Source: Propionibacteriaceae bacterium (GTDB taxonomy: Bacteria > Actinomycetota > Actinomycetes > Propionibacteriales > Propionibacteriaceae). Taken from it: a DNA stretch of 49,473 bases. The notes below the pieces were generated by a model. It had not been told where the DNA came from. It searched no databases and worked only from the letters and a program-made list of their open reading frames with translations. Where the stretch lies: NCBI GenBank assembly GCA_031285505.1, contig JAITVZ010000153.1:1-49473 (forward strand). Direction: 5' to 3'. The translations under genes were made by a program, and so were the position numbers. Positions 18,706-26,558 of this stretch are shown piece by piece; the first letter of the stretch is position 1, and each line of letters begins with the position of its first letter.

Positions 18706-19494
18706 TCAGGCTTGAGCTGGCGCCGCCGTCGCCTCAATCGCCGGGGTGACCGGTGTCGGGGCAATGGCCGCCGCCGGGCTGGCCCCACCCTTGAGGGCGG
18801 CCAAACGGGCCTCAATCTCGATGTCGTCGCCAGCCGAAGCCAGCTGGGCGAACTGCGAGTCGAAGGAGCTGGCGGCGATCTCCGCCTGGCCGATCGCCTG
18901 AGCCTCCTGGCGGCGAACGGTGTCCTCGAAGCGCGAGATTTCGGAGGTCGGGTCGAGCACGTTGATCGAGTTGAGCGACGACTGCACCTGGACCTGAGCC
19001 TCGGCGGACTTTTGGCGAGCCACCAGCGAATCGCGCTTGCTCTTCAACTCACCGAGCTTGTCCTTCATCATCGCCAGACCGGACTTGAGCTTGTCGACCG
19101 TCACCCGCTGCGACTCGATCATCGGCTGCTCTTGCTTGACTTCGGACTCAGCGTCCATCTGCTTTCGCAGCGCCACCTTGGCCAGGTTGTCGAACTTGTC
19201 GGCGTTGAGGGTGTCACCCTTGGCGCGATACTGCTCAGCCATGGTTGAGGCTGCCTGGGCCTTGGAGCCCCACTCCTGGATGGCCGCAACGTCCTCGTTG
19301 TAGTCCTGCTCGGCCAAACGCAAGTTGCCGACGGTTTGAGCGATCGCCTGCTCGGCGTCGACAATGTTGTTGGTGTAATCGCGCACCAACTGGTCGAGCA
19401 TCTTCTGCGGATCCTCGGCGCGGTCGATCAGCGAATTGATGTTGGCCTTGGCCAGCTGGGCGATGCGCCCGAGGATCGATTGCTTCTGTGCCAT
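18706..19494 (-). CDS. pspA: PspA/IM30 family membrane stress protein
   Basis: The 262-residue protein is a coiled-coil PspA/IM30 (ESCRT-III-like) protein. It begins MAQKQSILGRIAQLAKANIN, continues with INSLIDRAEDPQKMLDQLV and has long helices with regular heptads to about residue 225, then an Ala/Pro-rich tail. These proteins bind the inner face of the membrane and protect it under envelope stress. It starts at ATG 19494 with AAGGAC in front. The TPM-domain membrane protein gene lies 138 bp upstream on the same strand, a pairing often seen in actinobacteria, so the two may work together at the membrane. Confidence 0.93.
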   Translation of the reverse strand: MAQKQSILGRIAQLAKANINSLIDRAEDPQKMLDQLVRDYTNNIVDAEQAIAQTVGNLRLAEQDYNEDVAAIQEWGSKAQAASTMAEQYRAKGDTLNADKFDNLAKVALRKQMDAESEVKQEQPMIESQRVTVDKLKSGLAMMKDKLGELKSKRDSLVARQKSAEAQVQVQSSLNSINVLDPTSEISRFEDTVRRQEAQAIGQAEIAASSFDSQFAQLASAGDDIEIEARLAALKGGASPAAAIAPTPVTPAIEATAAPAQA

Positions 19495-19513
19495 GTCATG
19501 TCCTTAATGTGGA

Positions 19514-19553
19514 TTAGCCCCGCTGGACTCGTCGCAGATGACGAAGCGGCTAA
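19514..19553 (-). terminator. Weak hairpin between the TPM gene and pspA
   Basis: TTAGCCCCGCT (19514-19524) pairs with AGCGGCTAA (19545-19553) if bases are bulged, across a 20-nt loop. It may reduce read-through from the upstream TPM gene into pspA, but it is not strong. Confidence 0.3.
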
Positions 19554-19632
19554 GGGTCATGATAGTCGCAAGATGCCGCGAAGTGTCAGATCGTCGACAA
19601 GTCGACTTGTCCAGGGCGGCGCGGACGTTTGA

Positions 19633-21636
19633 TTAGAAGGCGCCGCCACTGGAGTTGCCGCCGAAGCCGCCTCCCCCGCCACCACCGAAGCCACCGAAGC
19701 CACCGCCACCAAAACCACCGAAGCCACCATGGCCACGGCCGCCGCCACCGAGCAGCGAGCCAATGACCACGCCGGTCAGGATGTTGCCCAGCCCGGAACT
19801 GCCGTTGCCACCGCCCATGCCGCCCATGCCACCCCAAGAATCATTGTCTTGGTTGGCCAGCTGGATGGCTTCGTCGGCCCGGGCCTGGGCCTGCTGGGCC
19901 AATGCCAGAGCGCTGGCCGGATTGGTCGAAATGACGCCGGCCGCCTGAGCCGCCAAGCGCTGGGCTTCGGACAGGCGGGTGCGGGCGGTCGAATCGACCC
20001 ACGAGCGACGATTGGCGATATATGAACTGGCTTGACTGATACGGGCATTGACCTGGGCCAAGGTTGCTTGAGCGCTGGCCATTGCCCGGCGATCAGCTTC
20101 CTCCTGGCCGCGGGCTGGCGCCAAGACCGCGTCGAGATTGGCCTCGGCCGTACCCAAACGGGCCAGCGCCGCCAAAGGATCGCCGCCGCTGGCGGCCGCA
20201 TGGGCCTGATCGATGGCCGCGCGGGCCTCCGTCAGGGCGGGGGCAATCGCGCCACCGGTCACCCGCAATCGCCCGGCATCTTGAATGTCTGAGGAGATTG
20301 AGGCGATGGCCTTGGTCAATTGCTGCTTGGCCCGGGTCAGGTTGTCACCGGCATGATCGACCGAATCGAGCAGTTGGTTGGCCGTGGCCATGGCGTTCTC
20401 AGCCACCCGGGCATAACCGACCGCCTGATTCTTGTCACCGGCGGTCAAAGCCTCACGGCCCTTGTCCAGCGACTGGCGGGCGGCGGTGATCAGCACTTCG
20501 GCCTGATCAGGGGCCTGATTGATCGAGGCTAGAGCCGTCGCCGGGTAGGTGGCGGCCAGGTTGGCCAGGGCTTGGCGTGACACCGGCAGGCGCTGTTCCG
20601 CCTCGTCGCTGCGCCGTTGATTGTCGGCCAACACTTGGTCGGCGCGATCGGCCAGGTGGCGCAACTTCTGGAAGGACTCCACTTGGGCGTCAAGGGCATC
20701 GGCCCCATGATCACAGAGGGTCAACAGTTCGATCAGCATGGCCCGGCGTTGCGGATCCGTCTCCGGCTGGTCGTCGTCGAGTAGTTGTCGGATGGAGAAG
20801 GCCTTGGCGATGTCACCCTTGGCTTGAGCCAGGGCGCTCCGATAAGGATCAGTCGCCGCCAAGCCAAATTCGGCCTGGGCGAAGTTGACCTCATCCTCAC
20901 TGGAACGAATGGCGTTGTCGAGACCGATCAAAGCCGACCCGGCTCTCCGGTCAAGCTCCTCGGTGCTCAAACTCGCCAAGGCGTTCGGATCGGTCGACGC
21001 CTTCTGCCCCGCTGCCTTGCGCCGCTGCCGCCACCAGAGGAAGCCGCCGAGGCCACCGACGACCACCACGCCACCAACGGCGTAAGGCGCCACCCCGCCA
21101 CCGGAAACACCAGGAATGGCTTCGGCGCCGGCCACCGCCGCTCCGGCCCAATCGGACTGGCGCAGGCGGTCGACAATGGCGTTGGTCACCTTGTCCTTTT
21201 GTGACTGGCTAAGACTCGATTTGGCATCGACTGAGAAGCCCCAGAGGCGATCAGTCACGGCGATCGACAACAGGAGGTCATTGCGCCCGAGATGGGCACT
21301 GCTGGCGGTTTGATCCGACCAAGTGACACCGGAAAGACCGTCAAAGGAGTCCACCAGGACCACGAACAGCTGGTAATCAGTCTTGTCGGCGACCTCGGTC
21401 AACGCCCGATTGACCTCAGCCTTGTCGGCATCGGTCAGCACCTGGGCATCATCGGTGATTGGCCCCGCCAGCGCAGTCAGTGGTGGCTCAGCCGAAGACA
21501 AGGCGCTCGGCGCCAAGACCGCGGCGGCCATCAGCACGGCGGCCAGCATCGCCAGTCGGCGAGTCGCTTTGGTCATCAATTGGCCGATCCGCCAGCCCCG
21601 CTTGGCATCATCGGTTGGACAAGCCATGGTCTTCAT
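19633..21636 (-). CDS. TPM-domain membrane protein with glycine-rich C-terminus
   Basis: The 667-residue protein has a signal peptide (about residues 20-48), a TPM domain (ITDDAQVLTDADKAEVNRAL to about residue 170), one membrane helix (about 182-205, VVVVGGLGGFLWWRQRR), a long helical region with coiled-coil character, and a C-terminal 50 residues made almost wholly of Gly, Phe, Ser and Met. TPM domains were first described in photosystem repair proteins and in bacterial exported proteins of unclear function. The ATG at 21636 has GAGGTGAT about 7 nt upstream. It sits upstream of pspA on the same strand. The Gly-rich tail resembles those of other actinobacterial TPM proteins; its role is unknown. 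Confidence 0.88.
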   Translation of the reverse strand: MKTMACPTDDAKRGWRIGQLMTKATRRLAMLAAVLMAAAVLAPSALSSAEPPLTALAGPITDDAQVLTDADKAEVNRALTEVADKTDYQLFVVLVDSFDGLSGVTWSDQTASSAHLGRNDLLLSIAVTDRLWGFSVDAKSSLSQSQKDKVTNAIVDRLRQSDWAGAAVAGAEAIPGVSGGGVAPYAVGGVVVVGGLGGFLWWRQRRKAAGQKASTDPNALASLSTEELDRRAGSALIGLDNAIRSSEDEVNFAQAEFGLAATDPYRSALAQAKGDIAKAFSIRQLLDDDQPETDPQRRAMLIELLTLCDHGADALDAQVESFQKLRHLADRADQVLADNQRRSDEAEQRLPVSRQALANLAATYPATALASINQAPDQAEVLITAARQSLDKGREALTAGDKNQAVGYARVAENAMATANQLLDSVDHAGDNLTRAKQQLTKAIASISSDIQDAGRLRVTGGAIAPALTEARAAIDQAHAAASGGDPLAALARLGTAEANLDAVLAPARGQEEADRRAMASAQATLAQVNARISQASSYIANRRSWVDSTARTRLSEAQRLAAQAAGVISTNPASALALAQQAQARADEAIQLANQDNDSWGGMGGMGGGNGSSGLGNILTGVVIGSLLGGGGRGHGGFGGFGGGGFGGFGGGGGGGFGGNSSGGAF

Positions 21637-21684
21637 CTGGCATCACCTCAGTTTCAGGGTAGCAGACAGGCTCAAAGGGGCATC

Positions 21685-22566
21685 TTAGCTCACTGGAACT
21701 TCGCGCTGAATCCGTCCAATTGGCCGGGCCGTCACTGTCCCAGCCGTCAAGCGCGCCAAAGCCACGGTCGGATCCTTCGGGAAGGTGAAGCACCAATGCC
21801 ATGACAGGCTTTCACCGCGGCCGAACATCGACGGCGCCTGCGTTGCGGTCGACTCCGGGGCCAAGGCAGTGGTCTGGCCCCCATGCCGGGGCGGCAGTCC
21901 ATCGGTGATCCTTTCACCCCACGAGCCTTGGGTCTGACACCCATGCCGGAGCGGTGGGCTCGTGCCGGTTAACCTCGGCGCAGTGGCAGTTGCATCCGCC
22001 CCTTCCAGGAGAGATCCCCGGCAACTTTCGCCCCGCGGTCTAGGCGACGACTCGTCAACCAAATGGGTCTGGCCACCATCGACCGTTTCGGCGCCTAGGT
22101 TGATCATGGCGCCACTGACTCGACCGGCTTGTTCGTAAGGCAAATCGACTGCCCAGACAGTCCTGGTGACTAGCTCAACCCGGGGGCAGCCGGCCAAGGC
22201 CTGTGAAACCGATTGCCCATAGGCCCTGGTCAAGCCTCCGGTCCCCAGCTTGACGCCCCCGAAATAACGAGTGACCACCGCCACCAGATTGGCTAGCCCT
22301 GTCCCGTCAATGGCGTGTAGCATCGGCACACCGGCTGTCCCAGCCGGCTCGCCATCATCGCTCGAACGGGCGATGCGTATCCCGGCGTCATCAATGACGA
22401 AGGCCTGGCAGTGATGTCTGGCTTGGGGATGAGTCGCACGTGCTTCGGCAACGACTGCTCGCGCAGCCGGCTCGTCATCAACCCGCGCCACCCTGGTGAT
22501 GAAACGCGATCTCTTGATGACAATCTCACTGACCGAGGAGAAGCCGGTGGGCAGCAGCAGAGACAT
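21685..22566 (-). CDS. IMPACT/YigZ family protein with a large internal insertion
   Basis: The 293-residue protein has the YigZ N-terminal domain (GFSSVSEIVIKRSRFITRVA, SSDDGEPAGTAGVPMLHAID, VTRYFGGVKLGTGGLTRAYG). Its C-terminal DUF1949-like domain starts at about residue 130. At about residues 165-250 an in-frame Pro/Gly/Ser/Thr-rich segment splits that second domain; typical members are near 200 residues. The segment repeats the pattern GGQT or GCQT three times. TAGAAT lies 6 nt before the ATG and no ribosome site is seen, so the transcript may be leaderless. YigZ proteins are conserved but their function in bacteria is not settled; eukaryotic IMPACT modulates GCN2 signalling. Confidence 0.85.
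   Translation of the reverse strand: MSLLLPTGFSSVSEIVIKRSRFITRVARVDDEPAARAVVAEARATHPQARHHCQAFVIDDAGIRIARSSDDGEPAGTAGVPMLHAIDGTGLANLVAVVTRYFGGVKLGTGGLTRAYGQSVSQALAGCPRVELVTRTVWAVDLPYEQAGRVSGAMINLGAETVDGGQTHLVDESSPRPRGESCRGSLLEGADATATAPRLTGTSPPLRHGCQTQGSWGERITDGLPPRHGGQTTALAPESTATQAPSMFGRGESLSWHWCFTFPKDPTVALARLTAGTVTARPIGRIQREVPVS
21871..21954. repeat. Direct repeat inside the YigZ insertion
   Basis: Two 24-bp copies (21871-21894 and 21931-21954) match at 21 of 24 positions with a 60-bp period; both begin GGTCTG and contain CCCATGCCGG. A weaker third partial copy starts at 22065. They lie in the coding insertion of the YigZ-like gene. Confidence 0.7.
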
Positions 22567-22667
22567 GGGCTGATTCTAGAGCTGAATAGTCGAAACTGGC
22601 GATGCCTGGCTGATCGCTCGCTGGCGATGCCGTCATTGGCGACAGACATCACCGACAAACGTTCAAC

Positions 22668-23237
22668 TCAAGCAAGTATCGCAAATAGGAAATTCAGCAG
22701 AACCACGATTAGGCCAAAAAGGAAGACGCGGACAAATGCAATGCCACCAAGACGCCGTATATGCCAGCCGACCAATATAACGAAGAATGCTGATTCTAAT
22801 ACAGCCACGGCGATTCCGCTCCAGGTGTGATCCAGAAAATCCGTGACACCTGCTGGCCCTGAGGCACGATTGATAATCATGATGATTATCGCTCGGGGCA
22901 ACCAGCTCGCGACCGTGTAGCCATATACCGCATACAGCGATAAACGATCAAAACCGAGAATCCAGCCGCACAGCAAGCGATATACCAGCGCTTGGACCAG
23001 GGCAGCCAATCCGGTGGCCAGAGTCATAACTAGACCCATCATGGCCTGACCCAGCCAACTCGGCAATGTTGGAAAGTTGCCTTGCATTGATAAAACAGCC
23101 TGGTCGCGAATATAGTCACCTTGAATCATCGTTGCAGTGGCACACACGAGCGTGATTATCACCAGTGACCAGGGGCGCCATTTGTTGACCACAGGGACAG
23201 GCACGCTGGGTGGACAAGTTGTTGATTCGGACACCAT
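22668..23237 (-). CDS. Multi-pass membrane protein, possibly Yip1-like
   Basis: The 189-residue protein has a short hydrophilic N-terminus and about five hydrophobic helices (WRPWSLVIITLVCATATMIQ, WLGQAMMGLVMTLATGLAAL, YAVYGYTVASWLPRAIIIMI, IAVAVLESAFFVILVGW, VFLFGLIVVLLNFLFAILA). The layout recalls Yip1-family membrane proteins, but I do not recognise it firmly. G+C is visibly lower than in flanking genes, with many AT-rich codons, suggesting a different origin. It has no close partner: the YigZ gene lies 101 bp downstream and the 5' side is a long gap. Confidence 0.55.
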   Translation of the reverse strand: MVSESTTCPPSVPVPVVNKWRPWSLVIITLVCATATMIQGDYIRDQAVLSMQGNFPTLPSWLGQAMMGLVMTLATGLAALVQALVYRLLCGWILGFDRLSLYAVYGYTVASWLPRAIIIMIINRASGPAGVTDFLDHTWSGIAVAVLESAFFVILVGWHIRRLGGIAFVRVFLFGLIVVLLNFLFAILA

Positions 23238-24058
23238 TAATTACCAATCTTCCCTGTCAGAGATTCCTCCAAAGATTCAGCAAGGATGCGTTGGGCGATC
23301 AACAAAGAGGAGTCACTCCAACAGGAATCTAATCCTTAATCAAGCAGCTACTATATCACCGTGAGCAATCGCGGGCAGGACAGGCAGTCCCAGCAACGGA
23401 TTGCCGCTGCGGGGCACTATCGCCACTTCAGCGAAGTCGGTTTGGACTGATCCAATCGCTGGTCGGACAGCCGATTGAAACAGTGTTCAGGCTGATCCTT
23501 GCCGCAGAACGACCCAATACTCAGCCGGCGGCAGCTGAGGGCCGTCATCATTGAGGCCTGCCAGTCAATCGCGCCCGCCCGTACAATTCAAGTCGAACAG
23601 CCGGTGCCGTTTTTCGGCTCCGTTTCAACACACCCCAATCGTTGAGCAAGGAGCCGTCGCCCTCAATCGTCGCAATGACCTCCAACTACTTCCGGCCTGG
23701 GGCCGCCGATGCTTGGGTGTTGGGCTCTTCACTCAGGCAAGGGTCATCACACAGGCCCGATCCCGTGCCGACGGTGTCCGTGCCTTTACCAACCTGGTCT
23801 TGATGATATTGTTCGGCAATCTTGGTCAATTCTAAATTCAGACTATGATTCTATGGAGCGTAGAACCAAAGCCCCACTTCCTAGGTCACAGTACCCGCCC
23901 GTGGTGATATCAGAGATCGTTTTGCCTGAGTCCAGCGTCACGCCTACGAAACTTGTTTCGAGCACTTTCACGCTCAGGACGTCAGAATATCTGCTGGATT
24001 GAAACAGACATTGTTGACATCAACTTGCAGAAAGACGGCAATTCTGTATTCTGGTCTC
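23238..24058. other. Long intergenic region with one repeat fragment
   Basis: No convincing gene was found in 821 bp; the open frames present lack family-like sequence and ribosome sites. G+C is lower than average over 23240-23360. A fragment of the dispersed repeat lies at 23389-23419. TATTCT at 24047-24052, 6 nt before the next start, is a likely leaderless -10 box. The region may hold decayed genes that I cannot identify. Confidence 0.5.
23389..23419. repeat. End fragment of the dispersed palindromic repeat
   Basis: CCCAGCAACGGATTGCCGC followed by GGGGCACTA matches the right end of the copy at 11631-11712 and less closely that at 27823-27957. No left end was found. Confidence 0.4.
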
Positions 24059-24340
24059 ATGCTGACTCCACCGATATACGCCTCGATTACTGCCCGCGGC
24101 ACGATCTCAATCCCGGCGCCGATGCGCCGCCGGCTGCATCTTGACCAACCGGGGGCCCAGGTGGCCATCACCCTGCGTCCAGACAATGTCATGGAATTGC
24201 GCCCGTGCCTGCCAACCCCGTCAGACGCCGCTCCGCGCTGGGAAGAGGCGATTGCGGCGAGCAACCCGCCGATCCACATCCCCACCGATGAAGAGATTGA
24301 TGAGTGGCTGGCGAGAACCAGTCCTCAATCTGGCTCATGA
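24059..24340 (+). CDS. AbrB/MazE-type antitoxin without recognisable toxin partner
   Basis: The 93-residue protein begins with a SpoVT/AbrB swapped-hairpin-like sequence (YASITARGTISIPAPMRRRL, then LDQPGAQVAITLRPDN) and ends with an acidic tail (HIPTDEEIDEWLARTS) like antitoxins that pair with PIN or MazF toxins. The start at 24059 has no ribosome site but has TATTCT 6 nt upstream. The frame that begins over its stop (ATGATCAGC) ends after nine codons, so a toxin gene is absent or lost. The longer frame from 23999 adds 20 unlikely residues. Confidence 0.65.
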   Translation: MLTPPIYASITARGTISIPAPMRRRLHLDQPGAQVAITLRPDNVMELRPCLPTPSDAAPRWEEAIAASNPPIHIPTDEEIDEWLARTSPQSGS

Positions 24341-24570
24341 TCAGCCTCTCCGTGGCGTCGCGCTGATCATCGGTGTCATCCGAGCCGCCTTCAGACGATT
24401 GTCATGAAACCTGTTGCAATTGAGACTAGGGTCATAACCCCGTAGTGATAGCTCGATGTCACAACCGGGGAGCAGTCAGGGTGAGTCCCGATGGTGCCGA
24501 AGCGACTCTCTTGCCAGAATGGTAGGCGTTCGGCCTCGACCAGGCCGTTTCTACAGGTGTGGAGGAGAGC

Positions 24571-25287
24571 ATGGCACAAGCAACAATGGCTGGAAAGGTG
24601 GCGGGGGCCGCCGCCAACTATGCGCTGGCGAAACTGCCGGCTGTGGCCAGCTCAGCACTGTCCGGCAATCTGCTACGGCTGATGGACCTGGCAATCGATG
24701 GTTACGGCAAACTCCCCAGTGTCAAGAACAGCGCTGGCAAGCTCTTTCAGCGTCGGCAACAAGTTTCATTGGCCGCCGAATCACTGATCCGCCATCACAC
24801 CATCGCCGCCGCCGCCCAAGGAGCCATCACCAACATTGGTGGCTTGTTCACCGCGGTTATCGGCACACCGGCGAACATCACCGGCATCATCGTCACTCAA
24901 ATCCGCTTGGCGGCAGGCCTGGCCCACATCCATGGCTACGACATCGATGATCGACGAGTCCGCACGGCCGTGGCCATGTGCCTGCTCGGTGAACGGGAAC
25001 TGTCCCGGCAGTTGGCCAAGGGCCAATTGCCGACGACGCCGCTGGCCGTTGCGACCTCTCCAGTGTTCGACCCCAGCCTCTATCAGGAGGTGGCGCAGCG
25101 GGTGATGAGCAACCTGTTGCGTGACGCCGCCGGCAAGGGCCTGGCCAGCACCATCGCTCGCAAGGCGCCGCTGATCGGCGGCGGCGTCGGTGGGGCTGTT
25201 GACGGCTTCGACACCTACATGGTCAGCCGCTGCGTCCGCCGCCAGCTGCCTTTGCGTCGAGCAACGGCGCCGATTCAGGTCGCTTGA
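24571..25287 (+). CDS. EcsC family protein
   Basis: The 238-residue protein matches the EcsC family: RRQQVSLAAESLIRHHTIAA, GAITNIGGLFTAVIGTPANI, TGIIVTQIRLAAGLAHIHGY, VRTAVAMCLLGERE and a C-terminal Gly-rich membrane-active segment (APLIGGGVGGAVDGFDTYMV). EcsC was named from a Bacillus ABC transporter locus and its biochemical role is unclear. I chose the ATG at 24571 since GGAGGAGA lies directly upstream; a GTG at 24559 overlaps that site. It is convergent with the PfkB gene. Confidence 0.88.
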   Translation: MAQATMAGKVAGAAANYALAKLPAVASSALSGNLLRLMDLAIDGYGKLPSVKNSAGKLFQRRQQVSLAAESLIRHHTIAAAAQGAITNIGGLFTAVIGTPANITGIIVTQIRLAAGLAHIHGYDIDDRRVRTAVAMCLLGERELSRQLAKGQLPTTPLAVATSPVFDPSLYQEVAQRVMSNLLRDAAGKGLASTIARKAPLIGGGVGGAVDGFDTYMVSRCVRRQLPLRRATAPIQVA

Positions 25288-25305
25288 AACGTTTCTTTGC
25301 GATGA

Positions 25306-25329
25306 ACACGCCGCTGCGAGCGGGCGTTA
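25306..25329. terminator. Possible short terminator hairpin between convergent genes
   Basis: ACGCCGCT and AGCGGGCGT pair around GCG with one bulge, immediately after the EcsC gene and touching the end of the PfkB gene. It is short and of low confidence. Confidence 0.3.
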
Positions 25330-26460
25330 GTCGCCTCCCAGTGCAGGTGCCCCCGCCATGGCCTGATCAATTTCGCGGCGCGTCGGGGCAGTGGCGCCAC
25401 CGTGCCGGGTGACAGCTATGGCAGCAGCCACATTGGCCCGGCGGATCGCCGCCTCCAGGCTGAGCCCGTGTGCCATCCCGGCCAGCAACACACCGGCATG
25501 GCAGTCGCCGGCGCCGGTCTGGTCGACGGCGGTCACCGCCAAAGCTGGCAAGTGAATCAATTGGTCAGCGCTGGCCAACCACGAACCCTCGGCCCCATCG
25601 CGGAGGACCAGCGGCACGCTCAGCTGGGCTTGCAAGGCTCGGGCCAATGCAGCGACATCATCGACGGGTGCGACTCGGTCATCTGGTGCGGTTGGGCGCA
25701 AATCGGCGTCGACACCAGGAGCGGTGGCCGAGCCAAGGGCATTCTCGCCAAGGTCCTCTTTCTCAATAGCGACTCGTTCCTCCGTAGAAACTCCGTCATG
25801 GGGTTCGGCGGTGTCGTCGGCGACTTCGGTGGCATGGGATGCCGCCAGATCAGCGGTCAGCCGGTTCAGCATCAGACCGGCTTCTCGGCGGTTGACCGTC
25901 CACAAGCTGGCCCGGTGGACCACCAGTCGCCAGAGATCATCGGGGATCTCATCGAGCAGCGGCCCGGGATCGATCACCAAGGGCACGGCCCTGGGCAGAC
26001 TCGGCAGCCAGGCCGCGATGGTGGCGCCATTGTTGGGATGCCTTAAGGCGTAACCGCAGAGGAAAACGATGTCGTCATAGTCAATCGAGGCATGTGCCAA
26101 GTGTTCAGACGCTAGGCGACCCTCGGCCCCCAACACCGAGACGAAGGTCCGCTCGGCATCGTCATCGACCATCGCCAGGCACCAGCCGCTGTCCTGGCCG
26201 ATGATCGGTCGATTCAGCTGGGCGATGCCCTCCTTCACCATGGCGCCACTGATGATCGCTGCCAATGGACCGTCGCCGATCGTGCCGAGATAGGTGATCG
26301 CACCGCCGTCCCGCGCCGCCGCCGCCAGCACATTGAAACCACCGCCGGCCGACATTTGGGAGCGCTGCGCGAAGACATCGCCGCCGACTTCGGGCAGGTG
26401 GGGTAGACGTACCGACAAATCGACAATGGCTTGGCCGATGTACCAGATCCGCTGCGTCAT
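25327..26460 (-). CDS. PfkB family carbohydrate kinase
   Basis: The 377-residue sugar or nucleoside kinase has the PfkB N-terminal signature region (SAGGGFNVLAAAARDGG, YLGTIGDGPLA) and the C-terminal catalytic motif DQTGAGDCHAGVLLAGMAHG, whose Asp is the catalytic base. A hydrophilic segment of about 60 residues (around 213-272), rich in Asp, Glu, Ala and Pro, is inserted before the C-terminal lobe; most PfkB enzymes are about 300 residues. It is the last gene of the block that begins with the fab genes and follows the ADP-ribosylglycohydrolase by 98 bp. That neighbour suggests ribose or nucleoside salvage, but the substrate is not provable here. Confidence 0.88.
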   Translation of the reverse strand: MTQRIWYIGQAIVDLSVRLPHLPEVGGDVFAQRSQMSAGGGFNVLAAAARDGGAITYLGTIGDGPLAAIISGAMVKEGIAQLNRPIIGQDSGWCLAMVDDDAERTFVSVLGAEGRLASEHLAHASIDYDDIVFLCGYALRHPNNGATIAAWLPSLPRAVPLVIDPGPLLDEIPDDLWRLVVHRASLWTVNRREAGLMLNRLTADLAASHATEVADDTAEPHDGVSTEERVAIEKEDLGENALGSATAPGVDADLRPTAPDDRVAPVDDVAALARALQAQLSVPLVLRDGAEGSWLASADQLIHLPALAVTAVDQTGAGDCHAGVLLAGMAHGLSLEAAIRRANVAAAIAVTRHGGATAPTRREIDQAMAGAPALGGD

Positions 26461-26558
26461 GATTGCCTCCCTCGATCCCCCGCCACCAGTGTGTCAGGCT
26501 TAGCTAGCACGAACAATGCATCTTGGAGATTGAGCCAAGTCAAAGCATCCAGCAAGAG

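Noticed and set aside
19633-19830. Gly-rich tail of the TPM protein read as a separate repeat or frameshift
   Set aside because: The frame is continuous with the rest of the gene, and Gly-rich tails are known in such TPM proteins.
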